64,000 nucleotides of DNA. It comes from Dysosmobacter welbionis. GTDB taxonomy: Bacteria; Bacillota; Clostridia; Oscillospirales; Oscillospiraceae. This document shows, piece by piece, positions 23,091 through 30,563 of the stretch (position 1 is the stretch's first letter; each line of letters starts with the position of its first letter). Location of the stretch: positions 3,310,001-3,374,000 of the forward strand of contig NZ_CP034413.3 in the NCBI RefSeq assembly GCF_005121165.3. Reading direction: 5' to 3'. The translations under genes and the position numbers were made by a program. Below the pieces are notes generated by a model. It was not told the origin of the DNA and searched no databases. It worked only from the letters and a program-made list of their open reading frames with translations.

Positions 23091-23179
23091 CTGTGGCCCT
23101 CCAGTCTGTCCAGTATCCAGAAGAGACCGTTTGTCAGGGAGATGGCTCCAGCGGTCAGAACGATGATTTGAAGGATCAT
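23087..23179 (-). CDS. 30-residue membrane peptide
   Basis: One hydrophobic helix (MILQIIVLTAGAISLTNGLF) followed by a short charged tail. ATG 23179 has GGAGGTG 5 bases upstream and overlaps the preceding stop; its own stop overlaps the next start. The strict coupling on both sides argues that it is expressed. Role unknown. Confidence 0.5.
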   Translation of the reverse strand: MILQIIVLTAGAISLTNGLFWILDRLEGHR

Positions 23180-23376
23180 TTCGACACCTCCGAAAGACTC
23201 CGGGCCAGGGTGGCGGCGGAGATTTTGGAGCCGTTGAAGGGGAAGCGGTTCTTCAAAGTGCTGTATTTCTTGATGCCGGTGAATCGCCGGACATCCTCCA
23301 GGGACAGCAGGTGCCGCCCTTCGGTGAATTCTAGAATGTCCGCGAGGTTGTCGCGGTAGTATCTTGACTCAGACAT
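23176..23376 (-). CDS. small DNA-binding-like phage protein
   Basis: A 66-residue protein from ATG 23376 (AAGGAGGAC upstream). SLEDVRRFTGIKKYSTLKNR and KISAATLARSL resemble the winged-helix or MerR-type fold of phage excisionases and similar proteins. It could be an accessory factor for integration or transcription. Inference only. Confidence 0.5.
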   Translation of the reverse strand: MSESRYYRDNLADILEFTEGRHLLSLEDVRRFTGIKKYSTLKNRFPFNGSKISAATLARSLSEVSK

Positions 23377-23545
23377 TCGGGTCCTCCTTTTCTTGATGGT
23401 CGTGGTTGCTGTTCGGGTCTGACGGGCGAAGGCGCAGAGCCTCGTCAAAGGTCATGCCGTAGGCCGCCCGGTTGAGCTTGTCCATGAGCCGCTTGGTGTT
23501 GCGTGCCTGGGACTCCAGGTCTTTGATGGTGCTGTTTTCGTTCAA
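23369..23545 (-). CDS. small hypothetical phage protein (58 aa)
   Basis: TTG start at 23545 behind AAGGAGG: NENSTIKDLESQARNTKRL and onward, helical, with a charged C-terminus (NHDHQEKEDPNV). Its start overlaps the stop of the upstream short ORF (TTGA), and its end overlaps the next gene. Function unknown. Confidence 0.55.
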   Translation of the reverse strand: MNENSTIKDLESQARNTKRLMDKLNRAAYGMTFDEALRLRPSDPNSNHDHQEKEDPNV

Positions 23546-23667
23546 AGTAAATTCCTCCTTGCGATTGATTTCCGCCCGGAGGAATGGTATACTGTCCTCG
23601 CGGGCCTGTTGGCGCTTTCAATAGGTTCCGCAGCCCTCGTCGGTGGTGTCAGCACTGGCGGGGGCAT
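23542..23667 (-). CDS. possible 41-residue phage protein
   Basis: Starts MPPPVLTPPTRAAEPIESAN and ends in a basic stretch. It fills the gap between the zinc protein and the 58-residue protein and is chained to both (4-base gap, TTGA overlap), but lacks a ribosome binding site. On the opposite strand the same bases read as a hydrophobic stretch without a start codon. Weak call. Confidence 0.35.
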   Translation of the reverse strand: MPPPVLTPPTRAAEPIESANRPARTVYHSSGRKSIARRNLL

Positions 23668-23671
23668 TTTG

Positions 23672-23845
23672 TTATTCAATCTGAGTAAAATCCGTTCTCT
23701 TTTTGCAGAAAAAGCAATACATGGTTTTCCTGTGCCCAGGCAAGGTGGCGCCTCTATGTCTCATTTTTGTGGCCGGAGTGATTGCCCCGCAGACATCGCA
23801 TTGAAAGAGGCGCTTTTGGCACGTTTGCTCTCGAATCCTTTTCAT
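23672..23845 (-). CDS. small zinc-finger phage protein (57 aa)
   Basis: A basic protein with two CxxC pairs (FQCDVCGAIT and MYCFFCKKRT) around the phrase RHRGATLPGHRKT, a build common in prophage early regions. The ribosome binding site is weak. The overlapping + strand frame from 23609 lacks a ribosome binding site and protein-like features and was not accepted. Confidence 0.6.
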   Translation of the reverse strand: MKRIREQTCQKRLFQCDVCGAITPATKMRHRGATLPGHRKTMYCFFCKKRTDFTQIE

Positions 23846-23883
23846 TGAAATTTTCAGATCGTCATATCTCCTATCTGTTTATA

Positions 23884-23912
23884 TTGCCGATTTTATTGAT
23901 ATGTGGTATCCT
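23884..23912 (+). promoter_or_regulatory. plus-strand promoter of the 23936 gene
   Basis: TTGCCG (23884-23889), 17-base spacer ending in TGG (extended -10), TATCCT (23907-23912). It points against the early operon, 24 bases upstream of an ATG. Confidence 0.55.
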
Positions 23913-23935
23913 GATAACAAGGAGTGTGTTGCCGC

Positions 23936-24249
23936 ATGATGACTTCCGAACAAGCGGAAATGCTGCGAAGGACCATCCAGGGCGTCCGGTTTTCTGACTT
24001 AACAGAACGTGAAGCGGACATGCTGCGGTGGCTGATGGCAAAGCCAAGGGATATTGCTCCGCAGATGTGCAGAGAGACCTGGAAGCCATCTTTGCCACGC
24101 AGGACGGCCTTTGCGCCCTTGCCACTTATGACCATGAGAAGATCATGGAAAAGCGGAAGAAGCTGGACCGCTGGTATCAAGTCCTCTTACTGGTGATCGG
24201 CGCCTTGATCGGGCAGCTTGTGGAGCTGCTCTTTTCCGCCCTGCTCTGA
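23936..24249 (+). CDS. small plus-strand tail-anchored protein, apparently frameshifted
   Basis: The first frame (from ATG 23936) gives MTSEQAEMLRRTIQGVRF and TEREADMLRWLMAKP. The frame one base back then gives DVQRDLEAIFATQDG, a lysine-rich helix (EKIMEKRKKLDRWYQ) and a C-terminal membrane helix (VLLLVIGALIGQLVELLF). A one-base loss near 24030-24060 would explain the split; overlapping genes are the alternative. It has its own promoter and AAGGAG site. The 3' end overlaps the converging gene at 24187. Confidence 0.45.
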
Positions 24250-24405
24250 GGCCCTGTAGACTTGGGCCAGATTTCGCAGATACAGAGACCAGAACTTATC
24301 AAATCGGGCTGTGTCATAGCCGCTTTCCGTTTCGGGAATGATCCCGGCGTCGATGGCGGCCAGAAGGGCACAGCCCTTTTCGTTTGCAAATACAGGTGTT
24401 TCCAT
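24187..24405 (-). CDS. small hypothetical phage protein
   Basis: A 72-residue protein from ATG 24405 with a textbook AAAGGAGG site. It is helical (GCALLAAIDAGIIPETESGY; FDKFWSLYLRNLAQVYRASE), with a polar C-terminus that overlaps the converging + strand gene by 63 bases. It is the second gene of the early operon. Function unknown. Confidence 0.6.
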   Translation of the reverse strand: METPVFANEKGCALLAAIDAGIIPETESGYDTARFDKFWSLYLRNLAQVYRASEQGGKEQLHKLPDQGADHQ

Positions 24406-24418
24406 ACGGACCTCCTTT

Positions 24419-24625
24419 TTAGCTGGCGTACTCATCACCGTCCTCTGCGAATAGGTATTCAAACTTCTTCCCGAAATACTGGCAGTAGGCACGGCACTCT
24501 GCGGGAGTGAAGCGTCCTGACTTTGTTTTGCTCTGATAGGCGGTTCGGCTGACTCCGATGATCCTTGCCATATCCTCTTCTGTCAGCTTATGCAGGGCTT
24601 TCTGCCCCAGGAGATTAGGGAACAT
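24419..24625 (-). CDS. Cro-like XRE-family regulator
   Basis: A 68-residue protein with a helix-turn-helix (LTEEDMARIIGVSRTAYQSK) and a C-terminal part (CRAYCQYFGKKFEYLF) typical of small Cro/XRE proteins. It is the first gene of the minus-strand early operon and is transcribed from the promoter at 24671-24699, divergent from the repressor gene. By position it plays the Cro part in the lysis-lysogeny switch. Confidence 0.75.
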   Translation of the reverse strand: MFPNLLGQKALHKLTEEDMARIIGVSRTAYQSKTKSGRFTPAECRAYCQYFGKKFEYLFAEDGDEYAS

Positions 24626-24644
24626 ATTTCACGCTTCTTTCACT

Positions 24645-24662
24645 GTTTGCGTTCCGAAAACT
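24645..24662. promoter_or_regulatory. phage operator copy 1
   Basis: GTTTGCGTTCCGAAAACT, an imperfect palindrome (GTTTGCG/CGAAAAC). An identical 18-base copy lies at 24717-24734. This copy lies downstream of the early promoter -10 box, where a bound repressor would block elongation or initiation. Confidence 0.75.
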
Positions 24663-24670
24663 CTAGTTAT

Positions 24671-24699
24671 ATGATAGTCTCGATTTGCAAACTTGTCAA
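24671..24699 (-). promoter_or_regulatory. early (PR-like) promoter
   Basis: On the minus strand TTGACA, 17-base spacer, TATCAT. The spacer holds GTTTGCAAAT (24683-24692), a half-matching operator. It drives the Cro-like gene and the early operon. Confidence 0.75.
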
Positions 24700-24716
24700 G
24701 AGATATTGGCAAAAAA

Positions 24717-24734
24717 GTTTGCGTTCCGAAAACT
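24717..24734. promoter_or_regulatory. phage operator copy 2
   Basis: Exact 18-base repeat of the site at 24645-24662, placed between the two divergent promoters, where it can affect both. Confidence 0.75.
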
Positions 24735-24739
24735 TATCA

Positions 24740-24768
24740 TTGACATTTGCAAAATGCAAACTTATAAT
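24740..24768 (+). promoter_or_regulatory. repressor (PRM-like) promoter with palindrome in the spacer
   Basis: Consensus TTGACA (24740-24745), 17-base spacer, TATAAT (24763-24768). The spacer contains the perfect palindrome TTTGCAAAATGCAAA (24746-24760), related to the other operators. Repressor bound there would shut its own promoter, giving negative autoregulation. Confidence 0.85.
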
Positions 24769-24788
24769 GAAGCTGAGGAGGCGATAAT

Positions 24789-25562
24789 GTGACTTTTGGT
24801 GAGAGATTAAAAGAGTTCCGGGAAAGCTGCGGTTATACACAAGAGGAACTCGCTGAAATGGTCGGCGTTGCAAAGACCACGATCACTGGTTATGAAAAAG
24901 GGAATCGGAAGCCGGATGTCCCCAAAATAAAAAAGCTGGCACATGCTCTTGGCATTACAGGCGATCAGCTTTTGGGGACTGGATTAGATATAAATAAAGC
25001 CCCGCTCTATTCGAGCGAGGCGATGCGGCTGGCGAAAGACTATGACGGGCTGGACCGCTGGGGCAAGCAGGCGCTCCGGCATGTAGCGGATGTAGAGATG
25101 GCCCGGATGGAAGATGAAGAGAGATTTCTGCGGGATGCAGGCGAATCGGAGGAAGAAAAGCCAACAATCCCAAACTTCTGGTCGGAGCCTGCGGCCGGTA
25201 TGGCCTCCCCCATCATGGGCGAGGATTACGATGAATACACCTTGCAGCCAGGAGACCCGAAGGGCGCCGTTTTCTCTGTGCGGATCAGCGGCAACAGCAT
25301 GGAGCCGTATTTCCCGAATGGGAGCAGGGTCTTTTGCAATAAGGACCCGCTGCGAGATGGTGATATTGGCGTGTTCTCCGTGGACGGTGAAGCGGTCATT
25401 AAGCAATACCACTATGACCGGATTCTGGGGATCACCTATTTGTTTTCCCTGAACCGGGAGAGAGCGGACGCGGATGTGGTGATTACCCGCAACAGCGGGC
25501 AGATGTTGGTCTGCCTGGGGCGCGTCATTACGAAGCGGCGATTCCCGTTGCCGGGAATGTAA
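24789..25562 (+). CDS. CI/LexA-type phage repressor (XRE + S24 peptidase)
   Basis: A 257-residue protein; GTG start behind GAGGAGG. Residues 2-60 are an XRE helix-turn-helix (YTQEELAEMVGVAKTTITGY). Residues 130-257 are an S24/LexA self-cleaving domain, with the likely cleavage bond Ala136-Gly137 (EPAAGMA), catalytic Ser170 (ISGNSMEPY) and Lys205 (AVIKQYH). It keeps the prophage silent by binding the operators upstream and would be inactivated by RecA after DNA damage. It is divergent from the Cro-like gene and followed by the integrase. Confidence 0.92.
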   Translation: MTFGERLKEFRESCGYTQEELAEMVGVAKTTITGYEKGNRKPDVPKIKKLAHALGITGDQLLGTGLDINKAPLYSSEAMRLAKDYDGLDRWGKQALRHVADVEMARMEDEERFLRDAGESEEEKPTIPNFWSEPAAGMASPIMGEDYDEYTLQPGDPKGAVFSVRISGNSMEPYFPNGSRVFCNKDPLRDGDIGVFSVDGEAVIKQYHYDRILGITYLFSLNRERADADVVITRNSGQMLVCLGRVITKRRFPLPGM

Positions 25563-25571
25563 AAAGAAAGA

Positions 25572-25599
25572 CCGTCCGGGCGTTGACGCACCCGGACGG
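25572..25599 (+). terminator. hairpin after the repressor gene
   Basis: CCGTCCGGG pairs with CCCGGACGG around a ten-base loop, 10 bases after the repressor stop. There is no T run, so termination would be weak. Confidence 0.45.
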
Positions 25600-25630
25600 C
25601 AATGCAACCAACCAGCAACCACGACGAAGC

Positions 25631-25666
25631 CAGGAGGTCTGTTCACAGTATAGCACAGACCTCCTG
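25631..25666. repeat. 12-bp perfect inverted repeat before the integrase
   Basis: CAGGAGGTCTGT pairs with ACAGACCTCCTG around a 12-base loop, 25 bases before the integrase ATG. The left arm contains a ribosome-binding-like AGGAGG that is buried in the stem. It could be an RNA control element or an Xis/Int binding site. Confidence 0.6.
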
Positions 25667-25690
25667 ATGAAGCAATAGGAGGAAAAGAAG

Positions 25691-26779
25691 ATGGCGAAGA
25701 AAAGCAAGTATCATCAGAGGCCGGACGGGCTATTCGAGGCGATCCGGACCATCAACGGAAAGCGGGTGGCATTCCGGGGAAAGAGCTGCCGGGAGGTGGA
25801 CAGAAAAATCCTGGAATACCAGGAGCAGAAAGAGCGTGGGCGGGACTTCCCAAAGATCGCGGACGAGTGGGAGGTGCAGCATGAAGGGGATATTGGAGAA
25901 TCCACGCGGCGGGTTTACTCCTACGCCGTGAAGCGGCTGAAAGAGGCGTTTCCCGGACCTGCGAAGGAGATACGGCCCCTGGACATCCAGCGGTATATCT
26001 CCGCCTTTGAGAAGCAGGGGAGGAGCGCCAACAGCGTTTCTATTGAATTGTGTGTCTGCAAGATGATATTCGCCCATGCGGTGATCTCCGGAGATATTGA
26101 TATTTCCCCGGCTGCGGAGATCAAGAAGAGCCGGGGGCTGCCTGTGAAGCACCGGGAGGCGCTGACCGAAGAGCAGGAGGCCGCCGTAAAGGCAGCGGGG
26201 CGGGAGAAGAAAGCCCACTGGTGGCTGTTTCCGTATCTACTGCTTTATACTGGGATGCGGCGGGGAGAAGCCCTGGCGCTGACCTATGCGGACATTGACC
26301 GGAAAGCCGGAGTCATCCATGTGACCAAAAAACTAAACTACGCCTACAGTACCACACCGACACTCGAAAACCACTTGAAAAGCGAGAACGGCAGACGGGA
26401 CATTCCGTTGCTGCAGCCGCTGGCGGACGCGCTGCCCAAAACCAGAGCGGGGCTGATCTTCCCAGGCAGAGACGGAGGATTTATGAAACAAGGGGAGATC
26501 GCTAAAAACTGGCGGAGGTACTGCCAGGATGTGGGGCTGAATGAAATCGTCCAGACCAGCGACGGGAAAATCCATGAGACATTCCCAATCACGCCCCACT
26601 GTTTCCGCCACAGCTTCGCCACGATCTGTTATGAGGCGGGGCTTGACCCCCGGCAGGCTGCGGAGATACTGGGAGACACACCGGAGGTTCTGGAGAGCGT
26701 TTACACCCATCTGCGACAAGAGCACAAGGCAACTGCGGCCCAGCTGCTGGGAGCTTACATGGACGCCAGAGATGGATAG
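25691..26779 (+). CDS. int: tyrosine recombinase (phage integrase)
   Basis: A 362-residue protein behind TAGGAGG. Residues 1-50 form an AP2-like arm-binding domain (RPDGLFEAIRTINGKRVAFRG). About 60-145 is the SAM-like core-binding domain. Residues 160-350 are the catalytic domain, with Arg190 (YTGMRRGEAL), Lys230 (HLKSENGRRDIPL), His303-Arg306 (PHCFRHSFAT) and the nucleophile Tyr338 (ESVYTHL). The position usually held by the second His/Trp (LGH) is Asp here (ILGDTPE). It lies at the right prophage end, facing the host junction. Confidence 0.93.
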   Translation: MAKKSKYHQRPDGLFEAIRTINGKRVAFRGKSCREVDRKILEYQEQKERGRDFPKIADEWEVQHEGDIGESTRRVYSYAVKRLKEAFPGPAKEIRPLDIQRYISAFEKQGRSANSVSIELCVCKMIFAHAVISGDIDISPAAEIKKSRGLPVKHREALTEEQEAAVKAAGREKKAHWWLFPYLLLYTGMRRGEALALTYADIDRKAGVIHVTKKLNYAYSTTPTLENHLKSENGRRDIPLLQPLADALPKTRAGLIFPGRDGGFMKQGEIAKNWRRYCQDVGLNEIVQTSDGKIHETFPITPHCFRHSFATICYEAGLDPRQAAEILGDTPEVLESVYTHLRQEHKATAAQLLGAYMDARDG

Positions 26780-26945
26780 TTTTCCACATAGTTTTCCACT
26801 GTGAACGTTATGCGCCGCTAACTGTGAATTTACTGTGAATTTCAGGGGTAATTTACAGTAACATAAGGTAACTTAATCGGATGCCGCGAAAAGCTAGAGC
26901 CGCAAGGGAAAGACAGTGATTTCAGCCGTTGGATGAAATTCGATG
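26778..26945. other. integrase arm-site repeats and probable right attachment region
   Basis: After the integrase stop come two copies of AGTTTTCCAC (26778-26787, 26790-26799), then ACTGTGAA at 26798 and a tandem pair of ACTGTGAATTT (26821-26831, 26832-26842), like arm-type integrase sites. The next 100 bases have no gene and lead into a host promoter at 26980. The core crossover should lie in about 26845-26975. The left half is outside the window, so the core cannot be fixed. Confidence 0.55.
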
Positions 26946-26979
26946 AAATTAAACAGTCTGTAAAAACAAATTTGCGGCG

Positions 26980-27008
26980 TTTACACATCTTTTCATTTGT
27001 GGTATACT
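26980..27008 (+). promoter_or_regulatory. host promoter of the ftsW/rodA-type gene
   Basis: TTTACA (26980-26985), 17-base spacer, TATACT (27003-27008), 29 bases before the start. It lies to the right of the presumed attachment site, so integration leaves the promoter intact. Confidence 0.65.
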
Positions 27009-27036
27009 GCATTCGTCAAATTCTGCGCCGGAGGAA

Positions 27037-28224
27037 ATGGAAACGCCCATGTGGAACCGACTGAAAGCCATTCTGGCAGACTTCATCCAGCAGGCCGACC
27101 TGGTGCTGCTGGGGCTCTGCTGCGCCGCCACCCTGTACGGCATGGCGCTGATCGCCAGCGCCACCCGGTATCTGAACATCGGCGGCATCGTGCGATATGT
27201 GGGCGTCCAGGGGGCGGCCATGGTGCTGGGCATCTGCGCCTATATCTTCATGTCCATGTTGGACCTGGAGCGGCTGATGCGACGGTGGAAGTGGCTTGTG
27301 GCCTTCAACGTCGTGTTCATCGCCCTGCTGCTGACACCTTTTGGCGTCTCGGACAACACGGGCAACACCGCATGGCTGAAATTTCCCTTTCTCCCCTTCA
27401 GCATCGGCCCGGCGGAGGTGGTGAAGATCACCTTCACCCTGCTGCTGGCCAAGCAGTTGGAGTGGCTGCGGGAGGTGAAGCGGGATCTGAAATCCTTCCC
27501 CTCCGCCCTGATGGTGGCGGGGCACACCATCGCCCTGATGGGGTGGTACGTGGGGATTTCCGGGGATATGGGCAACGGCCTGACATTTTTCTTCATCTTT
27601 CTGTGCATGGCCTTTGTGGCAGGCTTCGCTCTGCGGTGGTTCGTCCTGCTGTTCGCCGGCAGCGGGGCAGCCATTGCCGCCTCGGTGGCTCTGGGCCTGA
27701 TGCCGGACTATATGATCAACCGTTTCCGGGTCCTGTTTGACCACTCCTATGATACCCTGGGAGCAGGCTGGCAGCAGACCCGGGGCCTGCTGGCCCTGGG
27801 CTCCGGCGGCCTCTTCGGCCAGGGATACATGCAGGGCACCCAGACTCAGGCGGGGGAGGGGTCCCTGCCGGCCCGGCACACGGACTTCATCTTCTGTGTC
27901 TGCGGGGAGGAGCTGGGGATGATCGGCTGTCTTGTTGTGATCGCCCTGCTGGCGGCCATCATCATCCGGGTGCTGCTGGTAGCCCGCCGGGCTGAGACGC
28001 CCTTCCACTGCTATGTCTGTGTGGGTGTGGCGGCCATGCTGATCTTCCAGACTGTGGTGAACATCGGTATGTGCCTGTTTGTGATGCCCGTGATCGGTCT
28101 GACCCTGCCGTTCTTCAGCTACGGCGGGTCCTCGCTGTTGACGCTGTATGCCGCCATGGGCGTGGTGTCCGGCATCAAAAAGCGATCCCCTGTGGTCCGC
28201 CGTCCGGGCAGGCCCCTGGGGTGA
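27037..28224 (+). CDS. FtsW/RodA/SpoVE-family peptidoglycan polymerase
   Basis: A 395-residue integral membrane protein with about ten hydrophobic segments. It carries the SEDS hallmarks: GGIVRYVGVQ early, NTAWLKF, GPAEVVKITF, GISGDMGNGLTF with the conserved aspartate, GGLFGQGY, ARHTDFIFCVCGEELG, and LPFFSYGGSSLLTLYAAMG. SEDS proteins polymerise lipid II glycan strands with a partner class-B PBP. The subtype (FtsW, RodA or SpoVE) is not decided. ATG 27037 is only 2 bases after GGAGG and ATG 27049 is 14 bases away, so the start is uncertain. Confidence 0.88.
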   Translation: METPMWNRLKAILADFIQQADLVLLGLCCAATLYGMALIASATRYLNIGGIVRYVGVQGAAMVLGICAYIFMSMLDLERLMRRWKWLVAFNVVFIALLLTPFGVSDNTGNTAWLKFPFLPFSIGPAEVVKITFTLLLAKQLEWLREVKRDLKSFPSALMVAGHTIALMGWYVGISGDMGNGLTFFFIFLCMAFVAGFALRWFVLLFAGSGAAIAASVALGLMPDYMINRFRVLFDHSYDTLGAGWQQTRGLLALGSGGLFGQGYMQGTQTQAGEGSLPARHTDFIFCVCGEELGMIGCLVVIALLAAIIIRVLLVARRAETPFHCYVCVGVAAMLIFQTVVNIGMCLFVMPVIGLTLPFFSYGGSSLLTLYAAMGVVSGIKKRSPVVRRPGRPLG

Positions 28225-28240
28225 GCGGAAGGAGCTCCCA

Positions 28241-28273
28241 AACACGGCCGGAGTGCGCTCCGGCCGTGTTTTT
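28241..28273 (+). terminator. Rho-independent terminator
   Basis: AACACGGCCGGAG pairs perfectly with CTCCGGCCGTGTT around a four-base loop, with five Ts at the end. Confidence 0.92.
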
Positions 28274-28341
28274 CTGCATATTTCCGGCGGGCGGGAAGAA
28301 ACTAGCGGTGCACCCAATTCAATACAGGAGGTATGATCGCC

Positions 28342-29322
28342 TTGAAGACCCAACTGATGAAACGCGCCGCCGCCCTGTGCCTGGCGGTAGTCCTGACCCT
28401 GTCCGTCAACGCCGCCGCCCTGTTCGGCGGCAAGGAGAAGGCCCAGCCGGCAGAGGGGAGCCCCACGGCCCAGGCGCTGGAGATCCGCACCTACCGGGGC
28501 ATTCCCTATCACGCCCAGTTTCTGGCCGCGGGCGGCGAGGGAGAGGACCTGACCTTCACCGTGGAGAAAGAGCCCAAAAAGGGCACCGTCCAGATTGACG
28601 GCGCCAGCTTCACCTATACCCCAGAGGGGGATTCCACCGGAAGCGACAGCTTCACCTATACCGCCACCGACAGCGCCGGACGCGTGTCTCAACCCGCTAC
28701 GGTGAGCGTCACCATTGAGAAGGCCAAGTCTGGCGTCACCTATGCGGACACGGCGGACAGCACCGCCGCGGTGGCCGCGCAGGACCTGGCGGAGGCGGGG
28801 ATTTTCACCGGTGCCAAGATCGGAGACCAGTACTACTTTGAGCCGGATAAGCCCGTCTCCCGCAGCGAGTTTCTGGCCCTGGTAATGGAGACCGCCGGGG
28901 ACGAACCCACCGCCGTTACCATGACCGGCTTCTGTGATGACGCGGCCATCCCCACCTGGGCCAAGGCCTACGCCGCGGCCGGCGTCGCGGACGGCATCAT
29001 TCAGGGCGTCTCCACAGCGGAGGGCGTGGCCTTCCAGGGAGATGAGCCCATCACCTTCAATGAGGCGGCTACCGTGCTCAACCGCGTCCTGGCGGTGGAG
29101 GATGTGGATCTGGCCAGCTGGTACGCAGACCGGGAGGCAGTGCCCTCCTGGGCAGCCCAGGCCGTGGGGAACATGGAGGCGGTCAGCGTCCTCGCCGCGG
29201 GCAGCTTCGGCAGCGCCGCCATGGGAGAGACCGTCACCCGGGCGGACGCGGCCCAGATGCTCTCCGCCGCCGGCACCCTGCTGGAGGGAGAACCGGCCGG
29301 CCTCTTCGACTGGCTCCTCTGA
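28342..29322 (+). CDS. secreted SLH-domain protein with Ig-like repeat
   Basis: A 326-residue exported protein. TTG 28342 is 10 bases behind AGGAGG; an ATG at 28333 is 1 base from it. Residues 1-30 are a signal peptide (LMKRAAALCLAVVLTLSVNAA). About 45-125 is a cadherin/Ig-like 'Big_9' repeat (PKKGTVQIDGASFTYTPEGD, then SDSFTYTATDSAGRVS). After that come S-layer-homology repeats (AAQDLAEAGIFTGA, AYAAAGVADGIIQGV, EAATVLNRVLAVED). SLH repeats hold proteins to pyruvylated wall polymer. Probably a surface structural protein. Confidence 0.8.
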   Translation: MKTQLMKRAAALCLAVVLTLSVNAAALFGGKEKAQPAEGSPTAQALEIRTYRGIPYHAQFLAAGGEGEDLTFTVEKEPKKGTVQIDGASFTYTPEGDSTGSDSFTYTATDSAGRVSQPATVSVTIEKAKSGVTYADTADSTAAVAAQDLAEAGIFTGAKIGDQYYFEPDKPVSRSEFLALVMETAGDEPTAVTMTGFCDDAAIPTWAKAYAAAGVADGIIQGVSTAEGVAFQGDEPITFNEAATVLNRVLAVEDVDLASWYADREAVPSWAAQAVGNMEAVSVLAAGSFGSAAMGETVTRADAAQMLSAAGTLLEGEPAGLFDWLL

Positions 29323-29349
29323 GCCGGAAATTTCCAGCAGAACAAACAG

Positions 29350-29383
29350 CCCTCCGAAAAAGCGCCCGTGCTTTTTCGGAGGG
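29350..29383 (+). terminator. terminator hairpin
   Basis: CCCTCCGAAAAAGC pairs perfectly with GCTTTTTCGGAGGG around a six-base loop. The T run is inside the 3' arm, so it may work in both directions. Confidence 0.75.
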
Positions 29384-29401
29384 CCTGCGGCGTTTTAACA
29401 G

Positions 29402-29430
29402 TTGTATTTGGGGGCGGTTTGTGCTAAACT
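29402..29430 (+). promoter_or_regulatory. promoter of the ddl-murF operon
   Basis: TTGTAT (29402-29407), 17-base spacer, TAAACT (29425-29430), 73 bases before the ddl start. Confidence 0.6.
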
Positions 29431-29503
29431 ATGGAACATTAAAATAGGATGATTATGACTACCCATCGGAGAGCAGTCAAGATAGAAGGGACTGGAAACG
29501 AGC

Positions 29504-30558
29504 ATGAAGATCGTTGTATTGGCGGGGGAATCTCCACAGAGCGGGCGGTCTCCCTGGTGACGGGCACCGGCGTGTGCCGCGCCCTGCGGGAAAACGGCCA
29601 TCGGGCCATCCTGGTGGATCTGTTCCTGGGGCTGGAGGAGGTCCCGGCGGACCTGGAGACCCTGTTTGACGCGCCCGACGGCCTGTGCCCCGACGCGAAG
29701 ATCGAGGTGGAGGCGCCGGACCTGGAGACGGTGAAGCGCGGCCGGAAGGATCAGGGCCCCAGCCACATCGGCCCCCACGTGCTGGACATCTGCCAGAAGG
29801 CGGACCTGGTGTTCCTGGGCCTCCACGGTATGGACGGGGAGGACGGCCGCATCCAGGCCGCCCTGGATTTACTGGGCGTGCCCTACACCGGCGCGGGTCA
29901 TCTGGCCTCCGCTGTCGCCATGGACAAGGCGGTTTCCAAGCAGATTCTGGACGCGTGCGGCATCCCCACCCCCAAGTGGCGGCTGCTGTCCTATGGACTG
30001 GATGAGGCGGAGCCCCTGGCCCAGACGCTGCCTATGCCCTGCGTCATCAAGACCATCGGGGGCGGTTCGTCCCTGGGGGTGTACTTACCGGAGGACCGGA
30101 CGGAGCTGAAGCGGGCCCTGGAGGAGGTGCTGCGCTACGGCGCCAAGGTCCTGGCGGAGGAGCGGATCTACGGCCGGGAGCTGACAGTGGCGGTCCTGGG
30201 GGACCGCTGGCTGCCGGCGGTGGAGACCGTGCCCGCCGGAAAGGAATTTGACTACGTGGCCAAGTACCAGGCCGGCGCGGCGGTGGAGACCTGTCCGGCC
30301 GATGTGCCGCCCGCGGTGATGCAGGCCGCCGGTGAGCTGGCCCTGCGGACCCACCGGGCGTTGGGATTGGAGGTCTACTCCCGCACGGACATGATTCTGG
30401 ACAAAGACGGAAATCTGTGGGTGCTGGAGGCCAACTCCCTGCCGGGCATGACCCCCAACAGCTTTGTCCCCAAGGAGGCCGCCGCCGTGGGCATGAGCTA
30501 CAACCAGCTCTGCGAGGAGATCGTGCGGCTCTCCTGCGACGTGAAGAGAAGAGGGTGA
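29504..30558 (+). CDS. ddl: D-alanine--D-alanine ligase (frameshift near start)
   Basis: Makes the D-Ala-D-Ala dipeptide for peptidoglycan. From ATG 29504 the protein reads MKIVVLAG. The family continuation GGISTERAVSLVTG then appears one frame back, because the G run at 29524-29528 has five Gs where six are needed. Corrected length is about 351 residues. It has LGLHGMDGEDGRIQ, YTGAGHLASAVAMDKAVSK, PCVIKTIGGGSSLGV for ATP binding, and WVLEANSLPGMTPNSFVP for the metal site. It is followed directly by murF, whose enzyme uses its product. Confidence 0.88.
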
Positions 30559-30563
30559 ACTGC

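Noticed and set aside
23609-23848. Plus-strand 79-codon frame with a hydrophobic start
   Set aside because: TTG start without a ribosome site, and it overlaps a minus-strand zinc-finger gene with good CxxC pairs. A remnant cannot be excluded, but it is not supported.
26780-27036. tRNA gene as attachment site
   Set aside because: No cloverleaf, T-loop or CCA-like end is visible between the integrase and the host promoter.
29449-29532. N-terminal extension of ddl starting at 29449
   Set aside because: The residues before GGISTERAV in that frame (HRRAVKIEGTGNEHEDRC) do not fit the family, while ATG 29504 in the neighbouring frame gives MKIVVLAG, which does.
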